Shown: positions 32,242-41,349, counted from the stretch's first letter. The stretch is DNA of 64,000 nt from Caballeronia hypogeia (GCF_001544875.2 NZ_FCOA02000026.1:1-64000); one strand, 5' to 3'. Numbers and translations: made by a program. Notes: generated by a model not told the origin, from the letters alone.

Positions 32242-33609
32242 ATGCACGCGAACATGCACGATTCAGGCGACGCGCATCAGGCGATGCGCACCCGCGCCGT
32301 GACCGCCGCCGCCATAGGCACGGCGCTCGAATGGTTCGACTTCACGCTCTACGGCGCGCTCGCCGCGACCGTTTTGCCGAAGCTGTTTTTTCCCGCGATG
32401 GATTCGACTTCCGCGCTATTGGCGTCGCTCGCGACCTTCGGCGTCGGGCTCGCGGCGCGTCCGCTCGGCGCGATCATCTGCGGTCATCTCGGCGACAAGC
32501 TCGGCCGCCGCAATCTGATGCTCGGCACCGTCACGGTGATGGGTCTCGCGTCGATGCTGATGGGCTTCCTGCCGACCTACGCGAGCATCGGCGTGTGGGC
32601 GCCGTTGCTGCTCGTGATCCTGCGCATCCTGCAAGGCTTCGCGCTCGGCGGCGAGTCGACCGGCGCGCAACTGATGGCGATCGAGCACGCCAGCCCCGCT
32701 TCGCGCGGCAAGTATTCGGGCCTGCTCGGCCTGTGCTCGCCGTTGAGCCAGATCATGGCGAACGGCGTGCTGCTCGCGCTGTCGTCGTCGATGTCCGCCG
32801 AGGCCTTCGACAGCTACGGCTGGCGCATTCCGTTCGTGCTGAGTTTCGTGCTCGTGATCGTCGGTGTGTATATCCGGCTGCGCGTATCGGAGACGCCCGC
32901 GTTCGTCGCGCTGTCGAAGACCGAAGTGGCGGATGTCGGCAGCCCGCTGCGCGACGCGCTGCGCCTGCACTGGCGCACCGTGCTCCGCTGGATGCTGTTC
33001 TTCTGCGGCCCGGCGGCGATCTTCTATCTGATCGTCGTGTTCTCGCTCTCCTACGTGACGAAGACCCTCGGCGTGCCGAAGCAGACCGGCTTTCTGCTGC
33101 TGATGGGCGCGAACGTCTGCGCGATCGTCGGCGCGCTGGCGGGGGGCATGCTGAGCGATCGCATCGGACGCCGCCGCGCGCTCGCCATCGGCTCGACGGC
33201 GACTTTACTGATGCTCTTCGTCTACTTCCAGATTCTCGACACGAAGAGCTTCATGCCGATGCTCCTGGCGATGGGCTTCTTCCTGGGTTTCACGCAGTTC
33301 CAGAGCGGCATCCAGCCGGTGGCGTTCGCCGAAGCGTTCCCGACCAACGTGCGCTACTCGGGTTCGGCGCTGGCCTACACGGGCGCGAATCTCGTCGCGG
33401 GCGGCCCGATGCCGGTGCTCGCCGTGTGGCTCTTCGCGGTGTGCAACGGCTCGCCGTGGGGCGTGGTGGCGGTGTGCGTCGTGTTCAACGTGATCTCGCT
33501 CGCGATGATTCTCACGGCGCCCGAAACGCTCGGCATCGACATGAACCGCACCGATTCCGCGGCCGAAGTGGCCGGCGCGACTTCGCATTCCTCCTTGCAA
33601 TCCCACTGA
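32242..33609 (+). CDS. MHS-family MFS transporter, probably for shikimate/quinate-like acids
   Basis: 455 residues from ATG at 32242 (AGAGGAGACACGCAGAC before it). Twelve helices. The metabolite:H+ symporter signature is clear: GTALEWFDFTLYGALAATVLPKLFFP, RPLGAIICGHLGDKLGRR, LQGFALGGESTGAQLMAIEHA and SYGWRIPFVLSFVLVIVGVYIRLRVSETPAF. MHS members include ShiA, KgtP, ProP and citrate carriers. The aroQ gene starts 13 bases after its stop, so a cyclic C7 acid such as quinate, shikimate or dehydroquinate is the best guess. It is divergent from the IclR gene. Confidence 0.88.
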   Translation: MHANMHDSGDAHQAMRTRAVTAAAIGTALEWFDFTLYGALAATVLPKLFFPAMDSTSALLASLATFGVGLAARPLGAIICGHLGDKLGRRNLMLGTVTVMGLASMLMGFLPTYASIGVWAPLLLVILRILQGFALGGESTGAQLMAIEHASPASRGKYSGLLGLCSPLSQIMANGVLLALSSSMSAEAFDSYGWRIPFVLSFVLVIVGVYIRLRVSETPAFVALSKTEVADVGSPLRDALRLHWRTVLRWMLFFCGPAAIFYLIVVFSLSYVTKTLGVPKQTGFLLLMGANVCAIVGALAGGMLSDRIGRRRALAIGSTATLLMLFVYFQILDTKSFMPMLLAMGFFLGFTQFQSGIQPVAFAEAFPTNVRYSGSALAYTGANLVAGGPMPVLAVWLFAVCNGSPWGVVAVCVVFNVISLAMILTAPETLGIDMNRTDSAAEVAGATSHSSLQSH

Positions 33610-33622
33610 ATCGACGCTGCAC

Positions 33623-34069
33623 ATGAAACCACTCGTCTATATTTTGAACGGCTCCAATCTCAACATGCTGGGCAAGCGCGAGCCGCATCTTTACGGCACC
33701 ACGACGCTCGCAGAAGTGCAGGCGCGCTCCGAAACGCTCGCCGATGAACTCGGCCTGCAGAGCGACTTCCGCCAGACCAATCACGAAGGCGTGATGGTCG
33801 ACTGGCTGCAGGAAGCGTTCGAGAAGGAAGCGGCCGTGATCATCAATCCGGCGGGCTTCTCGTTCGCGTCGATTCCGGTGCTCGATGCGATCAAGCTCAT
33901 AAAAAAGCCGGTGATCGAAGTGCATATCACGAACATCCATCAGCGTGACGAGCAGTATCGGCATTCGCTCGTTTCGCTGGCGGCGCGCGGCGTGATATGC
34001 GGGCTCGGCGTGCAGGGCTACACGCTCGCGATGCGCGCGGTCGCGGAGATGTTGCGCGAGCCGGCCTAG
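33623..34069 (+). CDS. aroQ: Type II 3-dehydroquinate dehydratase homologue with altered active site
   Basis: 148 residues, standard AroQ length. By the numbering of the M. tuberculosis enzyme, which this sequence follows without offset, the catalytic Tyr24 (HLYG) and His101 (EVHITN), plus Asn12, Arg19, Asn75, Asp88, Glu99 and Arg108, are present. His81 is replaced by Phe (AGFSFAS) and Arg112 by Tyr (EQYRHS), both of which normally contact the substrate. It may act on a different cyclic acid or be impaired. It is coupled to the MHS transporter upstream, and its last 4 bases overlap the end of the convergent ligase gene. A second, canonical copy is at 56349-56795. Confidence 0.85.
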   Translation: MKPLVYILNGSNLNMLGKREPHLYGTTTLAEVQARSETLADELGLQSDFRQTNHEGVMVDWLQEAFEKEAAVIINPAGFSFASIPVLDAIKLIKKPVIEVHITNIHQRDEQYRHSLVSLAARGVICGLGVQGYTLAMRAVAEMLREPA

Positions 34070-35673
34070 CCCTTGTCCGGCGTGAAGTGCGCGCGTAGCG
34101 ACTTGCGGATGACCTTGCCTGTCGCGGTCATCGGCAGTTCGGCGACGAAGTGCACTTCACGCGGATACTCGTGCGCCGCGAGCCGCGTGCGCACGTGTTC
34201 CTGCAATTCGCGCACGAGCGCATCGCCGGGCTGGAAGCCGTCGTTGAGCACGACCACCGCACAGACGATCTCGGTGCGCTTCGCATCCGGCACGCCGATG
34301 ACCGCCGCGAAGCGCACCGCCGGATGCCTGATCAGACAGTCTTCGATCGGACCCGGCCCGATGCGATAACCCGCGCTCGTGATGACATCGTCGTCGCGGC
34401 CGATGAAGCGGAAGAAGCCCTCGTCGTCGAGCGTGCCGAGATCGCCCGTCAGGAGAAAGTCGTCGCGAAACTTCTGCGCGGTCGCGGCTTCGTCGCGCCA
34501 GTAGCCGAGGAACATCACGGGATCGGGTCTCCTGATCGCGATATGTCCTTGCGTGCCGTGCGGCAATGGCGAGCCGCTGTCATCGACGACCGCGACGTCG
34601 TGCCCCGGCACCACGCGGCCGATGAACCCGTTGCGCGGCTCGAACCATTTCTCGCACGACGACAGCACCATGTTGCATTCGGTCTGCCCGTAGAACTCGT
34701 TGATGGTGACGCCGAGCATCGCGCGGCCCCACGCCAGCAACTCCGCGCCGAGCGATTCGCCGCCGCTCGCCACCGAGCGCAGCGCGAGTCCCTCGCGTTG
34801 CGCGCCGGGCGTGGCGCGCATCATCTTGAGCGCGGTCGGCGGCAGGAACGTGTGACTTACCTGGTTGCGCACGAGCAGGTCGTACGCGGCGGCGCCGTCG
34901 AACTTGTCGAAGCGGCGCGCGAGCACCGGCACGCCGTGATGCCACGACGGCATGAGCACGTCGAACAGGCCGCCGATCCAGGCCCAGTCGGCGGGCGTCC
35001 AGAACAACGTGGCGTCGCGCGGAAAGCATTGCTGCGACATCTCCACGCCCGGCAGATGCCCGAGCAGAATCCGATGCCCGTGCAGCGCGCCCTTCGGCTT
35101 GCCCGTCGTGCCCGACGTGTAGATGATGACGGCGGGATCATCGGCGGCGGTGTCGACGAGGGTTTCATCGTCGGATGCGGCTTCGATGGCGGGCCAGAAA
35201 TCGGTTTCGGTGGAAAAGAGATGCTGCAGTTCGGGCAGCGCGTCGCGGATCCGCGCGATTTTGGCTGCACCCTCGGCGTCCGTGATGACGGCCTTCGCAC
35301 CCGAATGCGCGAGGCGGAACTCGATGGCGTCCATGCCGAACAGCGCGAACAGCGGCACCGCGATACAGCCCATGCGATAAGCGGCGAGATGCGCGATGGC
35401 CGCCTCCACCGATTGCCGCACGAAGATCGCGACGCGGTCGCCGCGCTCGACGCCGCGCGCTTTCATCGCGTTGGCGAAGCGGTTCGAGAGACGCCTGAGG
35501 TCGTCGAAGCTATAGCGCGTTTGCGACGCATCCGCCGCCTCGACCATCAGCGCGAGCCGGCCCGAGCCGTCCGCCCATTTGTCGCACACGTCCTGCGCGA
35601 TGTTGTAGCGCGCGGGAATGCGCCATTCGAATCGGGCTGCTACGGCTTCGTACGAATCACCTGACGGGAGCAT
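34066..35673 (-). CDS. AMP-forming acyl-CoA synthetase
   Basis: 535 residues. ANL-superfamily motifs in order: VIIYTSGTTGKPKGALHGHR (P-loop, about 173-192), NEFYGQTECNMVLSS, TGDLGTLDDEGFFRFIGRDDDVITSAGYRIGP (hinge region) and the C-terminal catalytic Lys in TATGKVIRKSLR. The fold resembles medium-chain acyl-CoA and acetoacetyl-type ligases. It activates a carboxylate with ATP and CoA. It is monocistronic by position and overlaps the 3' end of the convergent aroQ by 4 bases. It could feed the methyl-branched acyl-CoA block at 12.4-25.7 kb, which has no ligase of its own; that link is inference. Confidence 0.88.
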   Translation of the reverse strand: MLPSGDSYEAVAARFEWRIPARYNIAQDVCDKWADGSGRLALMVEAADASQTRYSFDDLRRLSNRFANAMKARGVERGDRVAIFVRQSVEAAIAHLAAYRMGCIAVPLFALFGMDAIEFRLAHSGAKAVITDAEGAAKIARIRDALPELQHLFSTETDFWPAIEAASDDETLVDTAADDPAVIIYTSGTTGKPKGALHGHRILLGHLPGVEMSQQCFPRDATLFWTPADWAWIGGLFDVLMPSWHHGVPVLARRFDKFDGAAAYDLLVRNQVSHTFLPPTALKMMRATPGAQREGLALRSVASGGESLGAELLAWGRAMLGVTINEFYGQTECNMVLSSCEKWFEPRNGFIGRVVPGHDVAVVDDSGSPLPHGTQGHIAIRRPDPVMFLGYWRDEAATAQKFRDDFLLTGDLGTLDDEGFFRFIGRDDDVITSAGYRIGPGPIEDCLIRHPAVRFAAVIGVPDAKRTEIVCAVVVLNDGFQPGDALVRELQEHVRTRLAAHEYPREVHFVAELPMTATGKVIRKSLRAHFTPDKG

Positions 35674-35717
35674 GGAATGAGCGCGAGAGAGTAGGTCGTG
35701 CGCTCATGATAAACGCG

Positions 35718-37274
35718 TCAGTCGATTCTCTTCTGCCAGATCGCGATCACGCTCGCACACAGCGCGACGCCGATGATGAAATAGAAGCCATCCAGCGAAC
35801 CGAGGAAATTCGCCTGCTGCGTGACGAGCCGGCTGATCTCCACGAGCGCAAGGCTTTTCGCCTGTGCAAGCCCGTGTCCCATGCGCTCGAATCCGCCAAT
35901 CAGCGTTTCATACGCGCTCTGAAAGTTCGGGTTGTACGGATTGACGGTTTCGGCGAGCCGCGTCTGATGCAGCGCGACGCGATGCTGTTCGAGAATGATG
36001 ATGGTCGCCGTGGAGAAGGAATACGTCAGTTGCTTCACGATGTTCTTGAAGCGATAGCTATGACTGTACTCGTCGATGTCGAACACGCGGAACGTGAGAT
36101 TCGCCACCGGCAGCGCGATGAAGAGCAGCAGCAGGCCGCGCAGCACCATCGGCGCAACGAGCCAGGGCATGCTGACACTGGGCGGCAGGTTGATCATCCA
36201 TGTGCCGATGAACGCAGCCAGCAGAAAGCCGGTCGCGATCAGCCACTTCTTGTGCTTGATGCGCGACGCGTAACGGAAATAGACGGCGGCCATCACGAGC
36301 GAGACCATCGACGTGAATCCGACGAGCCGCCCCGCGTTTTCGACCGGATAATTCAGGCCGCCTTCCAGCAGACGCGAGACGAGAAAGCTCATTGCGTTGT
36401 TGATGTAATAGAACGCGATGTACAACGCGATGCCGACCTGAAACGTCTTCTCGCGCAACGCATGCAGACGCAGCAGCGGCTTCGGATGATGCCACTGATG
36501 CCACGCGAACCAGCCGAGCGAAAGCAGCCCTGCGGCGGTCAGCACGATGAGTTCGGGCGAGGTGCTGAAAAGCTGGAAACGCACTTGCTGCATGACGATC
36601 TGCAACGCGCCTTGCGCGAACGCGAAGATGAGGTACGGCCAGAAGTGCGTATCGCTGCGTTCTTCCGGATGCACGCGCCCGGTCGACGGCACCGCCACGA
36701 ACGCGAGAACGCCGAGCGCCATGCCCGCGAACGCGGTGGACGAGAACAGCGCGCGCCATCCCACCCACGCGACGAGATAGCCGCCGCACAAGGGCGCGAG
36801 CGCGGTGCCGAGCAGGATCATGTTCAGAAAGCGGCGCGTGGCGACCGGGCGTTCCTGCGGCGTGAAACGCGTCTGAATGAGAATGCGCGCCGCGCTCATC
36901 ATCGGGCCGATGAAATAGCCCTGAAAGCCGCGTGCGAGCGCCAGTTCGACGGACGATTCGGCGAGCGTCGCCGCCACCGCGCCCGCCGCGAACAGAAACA
37001 GGCAGCCGGCGATATAGCGGCGGTTGCCGAGCCGCTCGATCCACCACTGTTGCTGAAGAATGCCGAGCACGGACGCCACCGCGTATGCGCTCGACGCCCA
37101 GACGAGTTCATCGGGAGACGCGTTGACGCCGCCCGCGATATAGCTCGTGAAAAACGCGAAGACGGAGTTGTCGAAATAGTCCAGGCCGGTGGCGAGCGCA
37201 ATGGCCCACGGAAACAGATCGCCCAGCAGTCGATCCGCGAGCGGCTTCGAGGATCTGACCGGAGGGACGTTCAT
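35718..37274 (-). CDS. DHA2-type MFS multidrug exporter
   Basis: 518 residues with about fourteen membrane helices, the layout of the DHA2 (EmrB/QacA) group. Features include the first-loop region LDYFDNSVFAFFTSYIAGGVNASPDELVW, the partner helix ALARGFQGYFIGPMMSAARILIQTRF and the long cytosolic loop ERSDTHFWPYL. The start overlaps the end of the MerR gene by 4 bases, so the two are one leftward operon in which the MerR protein likely senses an exported toxic compound. Confidence 0.85.
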   Translation of the reverse strand: MNVPPVRSSKPLADRLLGDLFPWAIALATGLDYFDNSVFAFFTSYIAGGVNASPDELVWASSAYAVASVLGILQQQWWIERLGNRRYIAGCLFLFAAGAVAATLAESSVELALARGFQGYFIGPMMSAARILIQTRFTPQERPVATRRFLNMILLGTALAPLCGGYLVAWVGWRALFSSTAFAGMALGVLAFVAVPSTGRVHPEERSDTHFWPYLIFAFAQGALQIVMQQVRFQLFSTSPELIVLTAAGLLSLGWFAWHQWHHPKPLLRLHALREKTFQVGIALYIAFYYINNAMSFLVSRLLEGGLNYPVENAGRLVGFTSMVSLVMAAVYFRYASRIKHKKWLIATGFLLAAFIGTWMINLPPSVSMPWLVAPMVLRGLLLLFIALPVANLTFRVFDIDEYSHSYRFKNIVKQLTYSFSTATIIILEQHRVALHQTRLAETVNPYNPNFQSAYETLIGGFERMGHGLAQAKSLALVEISRLVTQQANFLGSLDGFYFIIGVALCASVIAIWQKRID

Positions 37275-37777
37275 TCAGCGTCGTCCTCGGCGGGTTTCGA
37301 CTTGCGCGGCTTGCGCGCGGACAGACGTTCCTGCAACAGGCTTTCCTTGCTTTCGCCGGCGATTCTGCGCCGCAGATAGTCGAGGTCTTTCGCCAGTTCG
37401 CCGCGCACCGCCTGCGCTTCCTTCAATTCGCGTCGCACGGCGCCGATGCGCGCATCGACGGCTTCGATCTGTTGCGACAGCGCCTGTTCGATTTCGCGCA
37501 GTGACACGGCGGAATAGCCGGTGCGGCCTTCGCCGAGCGTTTCGAGCGGCCGCTTGAGCATCTCGACGATGCCTTCCAGCGAGAACCCGAGCGAGCGCAG
37601 CCGCAGAACGCGCGCGAACGATTCGAGGTCCTGCTCGCTGTAGAGCCGGTAACGGCCCTCGCTGCGCGTGGGCGTGACGAGCCCGCGTTCTTCGTAGTAC
37701 TTGAGCGTGCGCGGGGTGACTTGCAGGCGCTCCGCGGCGTCGCGGACGGTGAGCAGCGCGGGCTTGGTCGGAGACAT
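37271..37777 (-). CDS. MerR-family transcriptional regulator
   Basis: 168 residues from ATG at 37777. The N-terminal DNA-binding domain is LLTVRDAAERLQVTPRTLKYYEERGLVTPTRSEGRYRLYSEQDLESFARVLRLRSLGFSLEGI. A long coiled-coil (about 105-150, rich in E/A/R) leads to a basic tail (SARKPRKSKPAEDD). There are no clustered Cys, so a metal is unlikely to be the effector. It is the first gene of the operon with the DHA2 exporter. A dyad AACCTG/CAGGTT lies 45-68 bases upstream of the start. Confidence 0.88.
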   Translation of the reverse strand: MSPTKPALLTVRDAAERLQVTPRTLKYYEERGLVTPTRSEGRYRLYSEQDLESFARVLRLRSLGFSLEGIVEMLKRPLETLGEGRTGYSAVSLREIEQALSQQIEAVDARIGAVRRELKEAQAVRGELAKDLDYLRRRIAGESKESLLQERLSARKPRKSKPAEDDAE

Positions 37778-37821
37778 GGCGGGACGGCGCAAGAAGAACG
37801 AACGCCGCAGAGTATAACGCA

Positions 37822-37845
37822 AACCTGTACGTTCGCGTTCAGGTT
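37822..37845. promoter_or_regulatory. Candidate MerR operator
   Basis: AACCTG (37822-37827) and CAGGTT (37840-37845) form a 6-bp dyad with a 12-base spacer. The position, 45-68 bases before the MerR start and about 105 before the phosphatidyltransferase start, suits autoregulation of the MerR-exporter operon. Confidence 0.45.
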
Positions 37846-37950
37846 CGCGGGCATGCGGCGTGCTTTCGAAAGAGGGCGCGATGATAGACTTGAACGATTG
37901 CGCGGCGCCCGGGTCGGACGCCCGAGCGAACATCACGAAAACAGACACGA

Positions 37951-38559
37951 ATGAAACGATTCTCGATGATCCGCGATTTCCACCTGGCCGACTGGTTCAC
38001 GCTGGGCAACGCGGTATGCGGCACAGGCGCGCTGTTCTCGTCGATGTCCTATCTCGACGATTCCGACGTCCTGCATATCTATCTCGCCTGCGCGCTGGTG
38101 TTCGCCGCGCTAGTCTTCGACGTGCTCGACGGCCGCATCGCGCGGTGGCGGCAGAAGGCATCCCTGTTGGGCAAGGAGCTGGATTCGCTCGCCGACGTGA
38201 TCTCGTTCGGCGTCGCGCCGGCGATCATCGGCTATGGATTCGGCATGCGCGGGCTTTATGACCGCGTGATCCTCGCGTATTTCGTCGCGTGCGGCGTGTC
38301 GCGGCTCGCGCGCTACAACGTCACCACGGAAGAGATGTCGGGCGCGAGCGGCAAGGTCACGCATTTCGAGGGCACGCCGATCCCCACCTCGTTTCTCATC
38401 GTGCTGCTGCTGACCATCGGTGCGTGGTCGGGCGCGATCGGCGAAAGCATGTGGCTCGGCACATGGCGCATCGGCGGCTTCACGCTGCATCCGCTCGTGC
38501 TGATCTACGCGATCTCCGGCTCGCTGATGATCAGCCGCATCCGCATTCCCAAGCCTTGA
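37951..38559 (+). CDS. CDP-alcohol phosphatidyltransferase
   Basis: 202 residues, about six to seven membrane helices. The catalytic motif DG-x2-AR-x8-G-x3-D-x3-D is complete: DGRIARWRQKASLLGKELDS followed by LAD (about 57-79). The N-terminus DWFTLGNAVCGTGALFSS and the downstream VSRLARYNV resemble the phosphatidylserine synthase (PssA) branch, which joins CDP-diacylglycerol to serine with loss of CMP. Another alcohol acceptor cannot be excluded. The stop lies 1 base from the end of the convergent MFS gene. Confidence 0.83.
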   Translation: MKRFSMIRDFHLADWFTLGNAVCGTGALFSSMSYLDDSDVLHIYLACALVFAALVFDVLDGRIARWRQKASLLGKELDSLADVISFGVAPAIIGYGFGMRGLYDRVILAYFVACGVSRLARYNVTTEEMSGASGKVTHFEGTPIPTSFLIVLLLTIGAWSGAIGESMWLGTWRIGGFTLHPLVLIYAISGSLMISRIRIPKP

Positions 38560-38560
38560 A

Positions 38561-39784
38561 TCAGCCCTGCGAATAGGTCGCGGCGGAATGATGCCGCCCG
38601 ACCAGAAGGAAATGCGCCAGCGCGAGCAGCGGAAATACCGTTGCGACGGTCGCGACCAGCGTCCAGCCGCCGTGCTCGTAAAGCGGACTCGCGAATGCCG
38701 AGCCGAGCGCGCCGCCCACGAAAATGCTCGTCATATAAACCGCATTCAGCCGGTTGCGGCTCGCCGCGTGCAACGCATAGATTTCGCGCTGGCCGAGCAC
38801 CATGTTCATCTGCACGGCGAAGTCGAGCGCGATGCCCGTCACGACGAGCGCGCCGACGCCCCACGCCGGATGAATCACCACCGGCAAATACGCGATCGCC
38901 GCGAGAATCAGCGCGATGAAGGTCGCGCGCACCGTGTGGCCGGCGTCGGCCAGGCGTCCGGCGATCGGCGCGGACGTCGCGCCCGTCGCGCCGATCAGCG
39001 CGAAGATGCCGATGGCCGTCTGCGTGAGACCGTAATGCCGCGTCAGCTCGACGGGAATTGCGGTCCAGAACAGGCTGAACGAAGCGAACATCAGCGCCTG
39101 GTACAGCGAGCGATGCCGCAGCACCGGCATGGCGCGCACCAGATGGCCGAGCGAGCCGATCAACTGGAAGTACGTCGCCTGATGACTCGGCTGACGGCGC
39201 GGGATCGTGAGCGCGAGCACGGTCGTGATGACGACCATCAGCACGGCGGCTGCGCCGAACATCGCGCGCCAGCCGAAATGGCCCGCGACGAGGCTCGAAA
39301 TCGGCCGCGATAAAAGGATGCCGAGCAACAGGCCGCTCATGATCGTGCCGACCACCTTGCCGCGCGATTCGTCCGGCGCGAGATGCGCCGCGAGCGGAAC
39401 CAGAATCTGCACCGCCACCGAAGAAAACCCGATCAGCAGCGAGATCACGAGAAACCAGCCGGGCGTGTGCGTGAGCGTCGCGGCCGTCAGACTCGCGATG
39501 GAAACGAGCGCGGTCGCGATCATCAGCTTGCGGTTTTCGAGCAGATCGCCGAGCGGCATGATGAAGAACAGCCCCAGCGCATAACCGATCTGCGTGAGCG
39601 ACACGATGAGACTCGCCATGCCGTTCGCCATGTGCAGGTCGGGCGCGATGAGTTCGGTGATGGGCTGCGCGTAGTACAGATTCGCGACGATCGCGCCGCA
39701 GCAGAACGCAAAGAGCGCGATCAGGCCGCGCGTGAGTTCGATGTGTTTCGTGCCGTCGAGCGCGCTCGATGTGGGGGTCGACAT
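38561..39784 (-). CDS. MFS transporter (arabinose-efflux-like, DHA1)
   Basis: 407 residues, twelve helices. The start ELTRGLIALFAFCCGAIVANLYYAQPITELI, the loop YALGLFFIMPLGDLLENRKLM and the second-half helices PAWGVGALVVTGIALDFAVQMNMVLGQREIYAL match the YnfM-like DHA1 group that exports sugars and drugs. It is divergent from a LysR gene whose operator-like palindrome lies in the gap, so that regulator probably controls it. Substrate unknown. Confidence 0.86.
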   Translation of the reverse strand: MSTPTSSALDGTKHIELTRGLIALFAFCCGAIVANLYYAQPITELIAPDLHMANGMASLIVSLTQIGYALGLFFIMPLGDLLENRKLMIATALVSIASLTAATLTHTPGWFLVISLLIGFSSVAVQILVPLAAHLAPDESRGKVVGTIMSGLLLGILLSRPISSLVAGHFGWRAMFGAAAVLMVVITTVLALTIPRRQPSHQATYFQLIGSLGHLVRAMPVLRHRSLYQALMFASFSLFWTAIPVELTRHYGLTQTAIGIFALIGATGATSAPIAGRLADAGHTVRATFIALILAAIAYLPVVIHPAWGVGALVVTGIALDFAVQMNMVLGQREIYALHAASRNRLNAVYMTSIFVGGALGSAFASPLYEHGGWTLVATVATVFPLLALAHFLLVGRHHSAATYSQG

Positions 39785-39883
39785 GAGGGTTCCTTGTATG
39801 GCAGAGGGCGACTATACGGTGTCGCCGCGTAACGTGCTTTCCTGGGTTCGGGATTGAGCATCGATGCGTAGCTTATTCGTTGC

Positions 39884-39903
39884 GTGTATTCTTTGGAATA
39901 CAC
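39884..39903. promoter_or_regulatory. 20-base perfect palindrome, candidate LysR operator
   Basis: GTGTATTC (39884-39891) and its exact complement GAATACAC (39896-39903) flank TTTG. The dyad lies 41 bases before the LysR ATG and contains several T-N11-A pairs typical of LysR binding sites. This is the most perfect short dyad in the window apart from the terminator. Confidence 0.65.
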
Positions 39904-39943
39904 TTGAAAAGCAAGCTTGTGTTGCGCTGCACGCAATGAAATC

Positions 39944-40873
39944 ATGGACAAATTACAGGCGTTGAAAACGCTGATCGAAGTCGCGGACGCGGGCGGCTTC
40001 GCGAAGGCCGCGCAGCGTCTCGGCGTGGCGACCTCTTCCGTCACCCGTCTGATGGATGCGCTCGAAGCCTCGCTCGGCGCGGCGCTGCTCACGCGCACGC
40101 CGCGCAAGGTGAGCCTGACCGATGCGGGCATCGCCTACGTGGAACAGATCGGCAAGCTGCTCGACGAGCTCGCTGAAGCCGACGAAAGCGTGTTCGACAG
40201 CGGCGCGTCGCCGGTCGGCGCGCTGCGCGTCGCGGTGCCGTCGGCGTACGGGCGGCTGCGGCTCGCGCCGTTGTTCGCGGCGTTTCTGGCTGACCATCCG
40301 CGCGTGTTCATGGATGTCGTCGTCGCGGATGGTTACGCGGATCTCGCGGCGGAGCGCATCGATCTGGCGGTGCGCATCGGTTCGCCGGACCGCGACGGCA
40401 ATCTCGTCGTGCGCAAGCTCGCGGACAATCCGCGCTTCCTGGTCGCGAGCGGCGCGTATCTGGCGCGCAGCGGCGCGCCGCAAAAGCCCGAGGAGCTTGC
40501 CGCGCACGAATGCCTGCGCTTCGCGTATGGCGGCAGTCATCGCACGCGGCAAGCGTGGACGTTTCGCGCGCACGAACGGGAAGCGCGCGTGGAAGTGCAT
40601 GGGCATCTGCTTTCCAACAATATCGACATGCTGCTGGAAGGCGCGCTCGCGGGGCGTGGCATCGCGCTGTTGCCCGCGTGGCTCGTCGAGGCGGACCTGC
40701 GCGCCGGGCGTCTCGCGCGGCTGCTGGACGACCACGAAGCGACCCCGCACGACGCCGGCGCCGTCATCTACGCCGCGTATCTGCCGAACCGGCGGCATTC
40801 GAGCAAGGTGCGCGCGCTGCTGCGGTTTCTGGAAGCGAGCGAGAGCCTGCACGAGACCTATACGTACATATGA
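39944..40873 (+). CDS. LysR-family transcriptional regulator
   Basis: 309 residues from ATG at 39944. The DNA-binding domain reads KLQALKTLIEVADAGGFAKAAQRLGVATSSVTRLMDALEASLGAALLTRTPRKVSLT, the form of the large CrgA/DmlR-like subgroup. The effector domain follows from about 88 (GALRVAVPSAYGRLRLAPLFAAFL). It is divergent from a DHA1 exporter and probably regulates it through the 20-base palindrome between them. Confidence 0.9.
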   Translation: MDKLQALKTLIEVADAGGFAKAAQRLGVATSSVTRLMDALEASLGAALLTRTPRKVSLTDAGIAYVEQIGKLLDELAEADESVFDSGASPVGALRVAVPSAYGRLRLAPLFAAFLADHPRVFMDVVVADGYADLAAERIDLAVRIGSPDRDGNLVVRKLADNPRFLVASGAYLARSGAPQKPEELAAHECLRFAYGGSHRTRQAWTFRAHEREARVEVHGHLLSNNIDMLLEGALAGRGIALLPAWLVEADLRAGRLARLLDDHEATPHDAGAVIYAAYLPNRRHSSKVRALLRFLEASESLHETYTYI

Positions 40874-40968
40874 TTTCCCGGCCGTGGCCGGCTGCGTAAG
40901 ATGGCTTCATTCAAGCGGTGGACCCGTCCCGTGCCCGCCGACATTCACGCCCGGTACAGGACAACGCC

Positions 40969-41349
40969 TTGCCAGTTCCATCGAGAGTTTCCGTGATCGA
41001 CGATGACGAATCCGTCCGCGTCGCTTCTTCCAGCCTGCTGCGTTCGCTCGGCTGGGAGGTCAGTCTGTATTCGTCGGCGGAATCGTTTCTCGAAGCCGAT
41101 TCGCTCGACGGCCTCGCATGCGTCATCACCGATCTCAACATGCCCGGCATATCGGGCCTGCAATTGCAGCAGCGGCTGCGCGAGCTTCGCTTCGACGTGC
41201 CCGTCATGTTCATCACCGCATTCGCCTCCGATGCGGCGCGCCGTCAGGCGCTCGACGGCGGCGCGGTGTGCTTTCTCAGCAAGCCCGTCGACGGAAACGC
41301 CGTCGCGGAGTGTCTGGAGCGCATCAGGCAGGGCTTTTTGAAGGATTAG
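40969..41349 (+). CDS. Single-domain response regulator
   Basis: 126 residues from TTG at 40969 (AGGA 7 bases upstream); GTG at 40918 would add 17 unlikely residues. FixJ-type receiver: VIDDDESVRVASSSLLRSLG, phosphoacceptor Asp55 in ACVITDLNMPGISGL, Thr in VMFITAF and Lys in FLSKPVDGNAV. All receiver residues are present, but there is no output domain. It precedes the membrane histidine kinase by 127 bases. It probably shares or drains phosphate from that kinase, as in FixL-FixJ relatives with a spare receiver. Confidence 0.85.
   Translation: MPVPSRVSVIDDDESVRVASSSLLRSLGWEVSLYSSAESFLEADSLDGLACVITDLNMPGISGLQLQQRLRELRFDVPVMFITAFASDAARRQALDGGAVCFLSKPVDGNAVAECLERIRQGFLKD

Noticed and set aside
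35706-37379. Rightward open frame of 557 codons opposite the DHA2 exporter.
   Set aside because: Highly charged composition without any fold pattern; the opposite strand shows fourteen hydrophobic helices.
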